A stretch of 10,417 bases of DNA from Baffinella frigidus. Taxonomy: Eukaryota; Cryptophyceae; Cryptomonadales; Baffinellaceae. The translations under genes were made by a program, and so were the position numbers. Where the stretch lies: positions 149,773 to 160,189 of the forward strand of contig MU646449.1 of assembly GCA_026770585.1 (NCBI GenBank), in the 5' to 3' direction. Positions 1-6,020 of this stretch are shown piece by piece. Numbering within the stretch: position 1 is the stretch's first letter; every line of letters begins with the position of its first letter. The notes under the pieces are model-generated. The model did not search any database. It was not told the DNA's origin and was given only the letters and a program-made list of their open reading frames with translations.

Positions 1-118
1 GGTTTGAGGTGTGGAGTTTGGGGTTTGGGGTTTGGGGTGTGGGGTTTGGGGTTTGGGGTTTGGGGTGTGGTGTTTGGTGTTTGGGGTTTGTGGTTTGGGG
101 TTTGGGGTTTAGGTTTCT
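1..118 (+). repeat. Degenerate telomere-like array, TTTGGGG variant
   Basis: G-rich repeats of GTTTGGG and GTGTGGG units run to the start of exon 1, with one TTTAGGT near the end. The window edge cuts the array. It could be the 3' part of an upstream intron. The units are too variable for an active telomere. Confidence 0.8.
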
Positions 119-257
119 GCCTTCGAAGGCAGCGGCACGAAAGCCACGAACAAGAGCCGCGCTGCGCGCAGAGGTCGCACGCCGCCACGAGACGAGCGTG
201 CGGTTCATCGAGCGCTCGTTGCCCCACCCGCGGCGGCGCCGGCAGGCAGCGCGCGCC

Positions 258-596
258 ATGTGGAGGGTCTCGGCATGCGAGGCAGCGACGTTGGACCAGG
301 AGCGGAGAACGGAGCGGGCAAGCGGGAGCGCCGCGGGGTCCATTGGGGACGTGGGCATCTCTCCCTCGCCGCCCTCGCAGTCGCCCGCACCCTCCCAGCG
401 CTTCCCTCCCGAGAACCACGCTGCTCGACTGCCCAGCGACGCATCCGTCCCTGCGTCGCGCAGAAAGGAAGGTTCCTCCTCGCGAGTCGACGGAGTGCCG
501 TACTCTCCATCCTCAAGCATCACCGCTCCCTTTTCTAAAGATCTAATGATAGCTCGCCCCCATCGCTCCAGCGCATTCCCCGGCGCTCAGCACCAG
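258..596 (+). CDS. Exon 1 (or first visible exon): Arg/Ser/Pro-rich N-terminal segment
   Basis: ATG at 258 (context GCGCGCC ATG T) opens 113 codons ending in CAG just before GTGAGAC, a strong 5' splice site. The peptide begins MWRVSACEAATL and is rich in Ser, Pro and Arg, with no recognised domain. The frame is also open upstream through about 113-257, where it reads a basic helix-like stretch including RAALRAEVARRHETSVRFIE. The exon could therefore be longer: an AG at 111-112 or 131-132 could be a 3' splice site after the TTTGGGG array. The end of the exon sits in a perfect hairpin (577-617). Confidence 0.45.
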
Positions 597-3500
597 GTGA
601 GACGTGAGCGCCGGGGAGAGCAAGACGTGAAGGGCGGCGGGAGGGGGAGGCTGCTCCGAGCAGGATTCTGGACATTTGGAGCCCCCTGGTCCGACGGGAT
701 GGGCCCGCCTCCGCTCGCGGGCGGGGCCTCCAAATGTCGATTTTCAGAAATTGCGCAATTTCCCAAGTTCTGCGGGGTCTGCGATCAGCGAAAGCGGAAG
801 GATCACTGCGGGAGTGGAGCATGCCATTTGCGGCTCACAGCAGGCCGCTTCATGAGCACAGGCCCTCGCGCTCCACACATTAAAAAAACTGTGCGAACGT
901 CGTTCGCTTTTTACGTGGACCAAAACCCGCAAGAAGCGACGTGTTCCGTGCTGTCGTCGTGGGTTCCTTTCTTCTCCTACCTACCTCCTTGCACACACCT
1001 TGAGAACGCAACCCCGCTCCTCCGCTGAGGATTTCAGTCCGCCCTTCACACCATGGATCCATCGCCGACACAGCCCAGCTGGTCGGAGTCACCTCGCTCT
1101 GGTCAAGGAGGTTCCCCGCTTGCGCTATCACCTTCGAGGAGGGGGGTGGCGGGGCGTACCACATCGGAGCCCTACGGGATGCACATGAGCCCCCAGGGTC
1201 TCGGGAGAGCAGGGTCCCATGGCAGCGATGGCCAGGGCGGGGCGTCGCCGATGCACAACAACTGGGCCCCGCCCCCATCGTGGGTCTCGCCGCGTGGCCC
1301 GGTAAGCGCTGCACACCCCGGAGCGCAAACCCGGATCATCTCCCGGACAGGCTACAAATGCCTAGCGCTGCCTGACTCGGTTTGACAGACTATTCTCAAG
1401 TTGTCATGATGGGTCTAAGATACATATTCGTCAACTTTGCAGCGAAAAAGAGCCTTGGCTCACTGAATTGGTGTGACCAAATCAGGCTGCGAGAGAGCGC
1501 TAGAGTGCGCGTGCTCTGGCAAGCCGCGCCGTTCCTTGTACGTCTAGCCGCTGCCGAGTGAGGACGTGACACAATTTTAAAGGATTTTAAACACTTTCAC
1601 CTGAATCCTCAGGGAAATGGACTTTGAAAATGAAAAGGCTGAGACCGGATTTCCGGCCTCAGCGTTTAAAAACGTGCATAGGTCGCTCGACAGTAGTCTG
1701 CCTGAGTAAATCTAGGCTCGCCATCGAATTGAGTTTTATTTGCCCCTTTGTACTCTGGGTTTCTGCTCTAAATGTATTCTATGACGAGCACAGTTTTACG
1801 CAGGTTGGGCTAGACCGTGTGCTTTCGCGCAGATATGAGTCATGCTAATACCTGACCTGTATGGGGGGGACATGGCGGCCGGGTTGGTATCACCAAAGGA
1901 TGAGACGGCTGTAATCTCGAATCCTAAACCCTAAACCCTAAACCCTAAACCCCAAACCCCAAACCCTAAAATCTAAACCCTAAAAACCAAACCCTAAACC
2001 CTCAACCCTAATCCCCACCCCCCAAACACTAAACCTAAAGCCCTACACCCCACACCCCACCCCCCAAACCCTAACTCTCAAGCCCTACACCCCTACACCC
2101 CAAACCCCACCCCCCTAACCCGTCGCAACTCGCAACTGAGCAGATCGGAGAAAAGGCAGCGATGGCGCAGATCGACTCAGTGCTGCAGCGCGCGGGCCTG
2201 GGCTCTCTCGGGGTGAATGATGTGGTCTCTGCGGAGCTGCTTGTCGTACAGGTATATAGGGTATGAGGTGTGGGGTGTGGGGTGTGGGGTGTGGGGTGCA
2301 GGGGGTGGGGGGTAGGGTGTAGGGTGTGGGGTGTGGGGTGTAGGATGTAGGGTGTGGGGTGTGGGGTGTGGGGTGTGGGGTGCAGGGTGTAGGGTGTAGG
2401 GTGTAGGGTGTAGAGTGTAGGGTGTAGGGTGTAGGGTGTGGAGTGTAAGGTTTAGGGTGTAGGGTGTAGGGTTTGGGGGTTAGGATGTAGGGGGCCAGGC
2501 GCGCTCGGGGTTAATGAGATGGTCCCTGCGGAGCTTCTGGTGCTTCAGGTTTAGGGTTTAGGGTTTAGGGTTTAGGGTTTAGGGTTAAGGGTTTAGGGTG
2601 TATCCTTCTATTGTTCTAGGGGTTAGGGTGTAGTGTGTCGGGTGTAAGGTGTGGGGCGTGGGGTCTAGGGTTCAGGATTTAGGGTGTCTGGAGGGTTTAG
2701 GGTTCAGGGTTTAGGGTGTAGGGGTTCAGGGCCAGGATTTAGGGTTTAGGTTTCCTGCGGCGCTGTCCGTGGTTCAGTAGAGTCCCCTCCTGCCAGTGCT
2801 TCTGTTGAGAACCCCGGGTAGGGTTTGCGACCCTAACCCCCACACCACTCATCTGAACGCTCGAGAGTAAGAATAATAAAAAAGAAGCCCAAACCCTGAA
2901 CCCTCAAGGGTTTGTGACCACACGGGTTTGTGACCACAAAGGGTTTGCGACCCCGAACCCTGAACCCTACACTGCAAACCCCCTAACCTCATACAGACGC
3001 AGCGGTTTGCAGAGGAGCTCTTCCAGCGTAATAAAGAAGAAGGCTCGAGAGAAATAAACCAGAAGAAAGAAGAACCCCAAACCCCAAACCCTGAACCCTC
3101 ACCTCACACAGGCGCAGGGTTTGTGACCCCAAAGGTTGTGTGACCCCAAACCCCAAACCCTCAACAGGCGCAAAAATTCGTTGAGGAGCGGAGGCTGCTC
3201 GGGGCAGCCTTTGACGAAGAGCGCCGGAAGCAGGTACACTTCACATTTCTGGCCTGGTCTTAAGTTGATTTATGAAATTTACGAGTACGAGATTGTATGG
3301 AGTTTCTCCAAACGTGGCCAATGTGAGGTACGAATGTTAGAAAGAAGCGTCCAGGCGCAGAGATTCTCGGAAGAGAGGCGACTGCTTGGGACAGCCTTTG
3401 CCGAAGAGCGCTGAAAGCAGGTACACTTCTGTAGAAGAATGTTTTTTCAGAATTTCTGATTCACTTCTGTAGTTTTTTTTTTTTTTAGAAATTCTGATTT

Positions 3501-5986
3501 CTGGCCCGGACTTTAGCCAATCTATGGAATTTACGATTTTACGAGCACGAGCTTGCAAGGAGTTTCTCCAAAAGTGGCGAATACGCGGTTCGAATGTGAG
3601 AAGGACCGTACATGGAAGCTAGGACGCTTTTTCTGTCACAAAGTTTTTTCTGCCACAAAATTTTCTTCTTTCCCCGTGCGAGTCTTTCTTCCTAACTTGT
3701 CAACTTACCAATTTCAGTTCAGAACATAACTGAACCAGCTGCGTATCGTAGGGCTTCCAACGCGTAAGATAAGGGTGCATATGCTATTTTATGCGTATAA
3801 CCCAGACGCAAGATAGCATAAAAGCGCAACTGATTTAGGTATGCTCCGAGATTAAATTTTGCCAACGGGAAGGGCGCAGGCCCCCGTGACAGCCCCCCCC
3901 CCGAGGCGCATCAATTCCTCTATTCAAAAACGCCAATTTGTTCATCATGTGAAACCTTGGCGCGTTTTCTCTCTCCCTCCACAGGACACGCTCATATCCT
4001 CACTGCAAGGCCTGGTCAAGGCGAAGCGGGCCGCGCTCGATCAGTCGAATCTCGCCCTCGAATCCTCGCGGCTTGCGCACTCCTCGGCCATGCAGGTTCG
4101 CTCCCTCATACGATAGTAATTTCATAGTAGTTTCCTAGTAATTTCATAATAATTTCATAGTGATTTCAAAGTAATTTGATAGTAATTTGATAGTAATTCC
4201 ATGGTATTTTGATAAGTGGACTGATCAAGGCGAAGCGGGCGGCGCTCGATCAGTCGAATCTCGCCCTCGAATCCTCGCGGCTTGCGCAATCGCCAGCTAT
4301 GCAGGCCACTCGAGAATGCTGGAGGATCCTATTTACATGTGGGGTTGTAAATATTTGTACCAGGATAACGTAACCAACCTCGTGACTGTGCTAATTTTGC
4401 AGAGGTACGTGACCAACCTCACGAAAGTGACTACACAAATGGCCACTTGTTCAAGACAAAAGTGTTATATATAGGCTCCTCTAGCATTCTCGTGTGGGGT
4501 TCACTCCCTCATACGATAGCAATTTCATAGTAGTTTCATAGTAATTTGATAGTAATTTGATGGTCATTTGATGGTCATTCGATAACAATTTGATACCAAA
4601 CCCCTGATTTGATCGTTTTTTTATAGTAAACCCCCAAGTTAATCATGTTTTGGTATCGACGAGTCGCACCTCGCCCTCGAGTCACTTCAGCTCTCTTGCA
4701 AGTAGTTTGATAGCAGTTTGATACTAACCCCCCTGATTTGATCGTTTTTTAAAAGTAAACTCGCCATACAGTCTTTGCAGCTCCCTCACTCATCCGCTGT
4801 ACAGGTCCACTCTCGGATTCGACTTGAGTTTATGGAAGTAATTCGATAGTAATTTGATAGTAGTTTGATGGTAATTTGAAAGTAACTTGATAGTAGTTTG
4901 AAAGTAGTTCGATAGTAGTTTGATAGTAAATCCTCGGATTTGATCGTATTGTGATATCCACTCGCCCTCCAATCCGCGCGGCTCCCTCACTCATCAGCTG
5001 TACAGGTCCACTCCCTGATTCAACTTGAGTTTATCATAGTCCCTAATTTGATGCTGGGTTTCACAAACCCCCAACACAGAACTGCGCTGCAGAAAGCGGA
5101 AAGCCTGCGCGCCCCCTCCAATAACGGATGCAACTCCCATGCCGCCATCGGGGCCCCTAAACCAACCCTAGACCCTACACACTGAACCCTCAACCGTTTG
5201 TCGAAATTTGACACACGGCTGAGGGTTGAGGGTGTAAAATTTGACAAACGGTTGAGGGTTGAGGATGTAGGGTCACCCTTTTGAGGTTAACATAGTCCCT
5301 TGTTTGATCCTGGGTTTGACACCCCCCCCAATCCTGAAGTGCGCTGCAGAAAGCGGACCTCCAATAACGGATATGCAACTCCCACGCCGCCATCGGGGCA
5401 CCTAAACCCTAAACCCAGGGTTTAGGGCGACCCTCCACCCTGAACCCTGATCCCTAAACCCTAAACCCTAAGCCCGAAACCCTCCACCCTAAACCCTGAA
5501 CCCTGGACCCTGAATCTTGAACCCTAAACCCTCAACCCGAAACCCTGAACCCTGAACCCTGAACCCTCAACCCTCAACCCTCAACCCTCAACCCTAAACC
5601 CTCAACCCGAAACCCTCAACCCTCAACCCTGAACCCTGAACCCTGAATCCTGAACCCTCAACCCTGAACCCTCAACCCTGAATCCTGAATCCTGAACCCT
5701 GAACCCTAGACCCGAAACCCGAAATCCTGAACCCTGAAGTGCGCTGCAGGAGGCAGACCGTCTGCGCGCCGACAAGCAAAAGCTCATCGCATCGGTCCTT
5801 GCCCCCCCTAAACCCTAAATAACAACTGCACCGGTTTGGCCTCAACCCTAGCCCCATTAATCCCCGCATTAATCCCTAACACCTAATTTCTATCCCTTAG
5901 CCCGAAGCCCGAGACAGAAAAAGCTCATCGGATCGGTCCCGCTCCTGAACCCTCAACCCTGAACCCTCAACCCTGAACCCTGAACC

Positions 5987-6020
<34 letters not shown>

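Larger units (their letters stand above)
597..1037 (+). other. Intron 1 with hairpins
   Basis: This 441-nt phase-0 intron runs from GTGAGACGTG to GAGGATTTCAG, both good splice consensus sequences. It has no telomere-like repeats. It holds an 11-bp inverted repeat (671-681/728-738), a 16-bp palindrome (747-762) and a C/T-rich stretch upstream of the acceptor. Several short open frames on both strands here have no independent support. Confidence 0.45.
1302..2143 (+). other. Intron 2: unique AT-richer DNA then CCCTAAA array
   Basis: The 842-nt stretch starts with a consensus donor. From 1382 to about 1918 it is non-repetitive and AT-richer. It holds a 16-bp motif shared with 7970-7985 and a hairpin at 1638-1663. 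From 1919 to about 2118 it is a degenerate CCCTAAA array. A short open frame at 1624-1848 has no support as a gene. Confidence 0.4.

Noticed and set aside
205-516. 103-codon minus-strand open frame
   Set aside because: Antisense to exon 1, Arg/Ala-rich as expected for the reverse of GC-rich coding DNA, with no splice or start context favouring it.
9-1028. 339-codon plus-strand open frame from the left edge
   Set aside because: Its start lies in the TTTGGGG array and its end runs through a strong splice donor at 597 and intron-like sequence. Only the part up to 596 is kept as exon 1.
1638-1663. Bacterial intrinsic terminator
   Set aside because: Hairpin shape is suggestive, but it lies in a predicted eukaryotic intron and no bacterial gene is nearby.
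1624-1848. 74-codon open frame in intron 2
   Set aside because: Poor start context, no paralogue, no splice signals and composition like the surrounding intron.
1919-2118. A true chromosome end
   Set aside because: Arrays are short, degenerate, occur in both orientations and are flanked by unique sequence on both sides.
2820-3166. CRISPR-like repeats (GGGTTTGTGACC units)
   Set aside because: Units are adjacent or irregularly spaced with no regular spacers, and the window is eukaryotic.
4790-4990. Minus-strand frame with repeated IKLLSNY units
   Set aside because: It is the 11-bp minisatellite read in translation. The exon 5 copies on plus explain the ends.
5672-5869. Minus-strand frame rich in GFRV and QGSGF units
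   Set aside because: Translation of telomere-like heptamers. Similar frames at 7341-7682 and 10209-10409 are rejected for the same reason.
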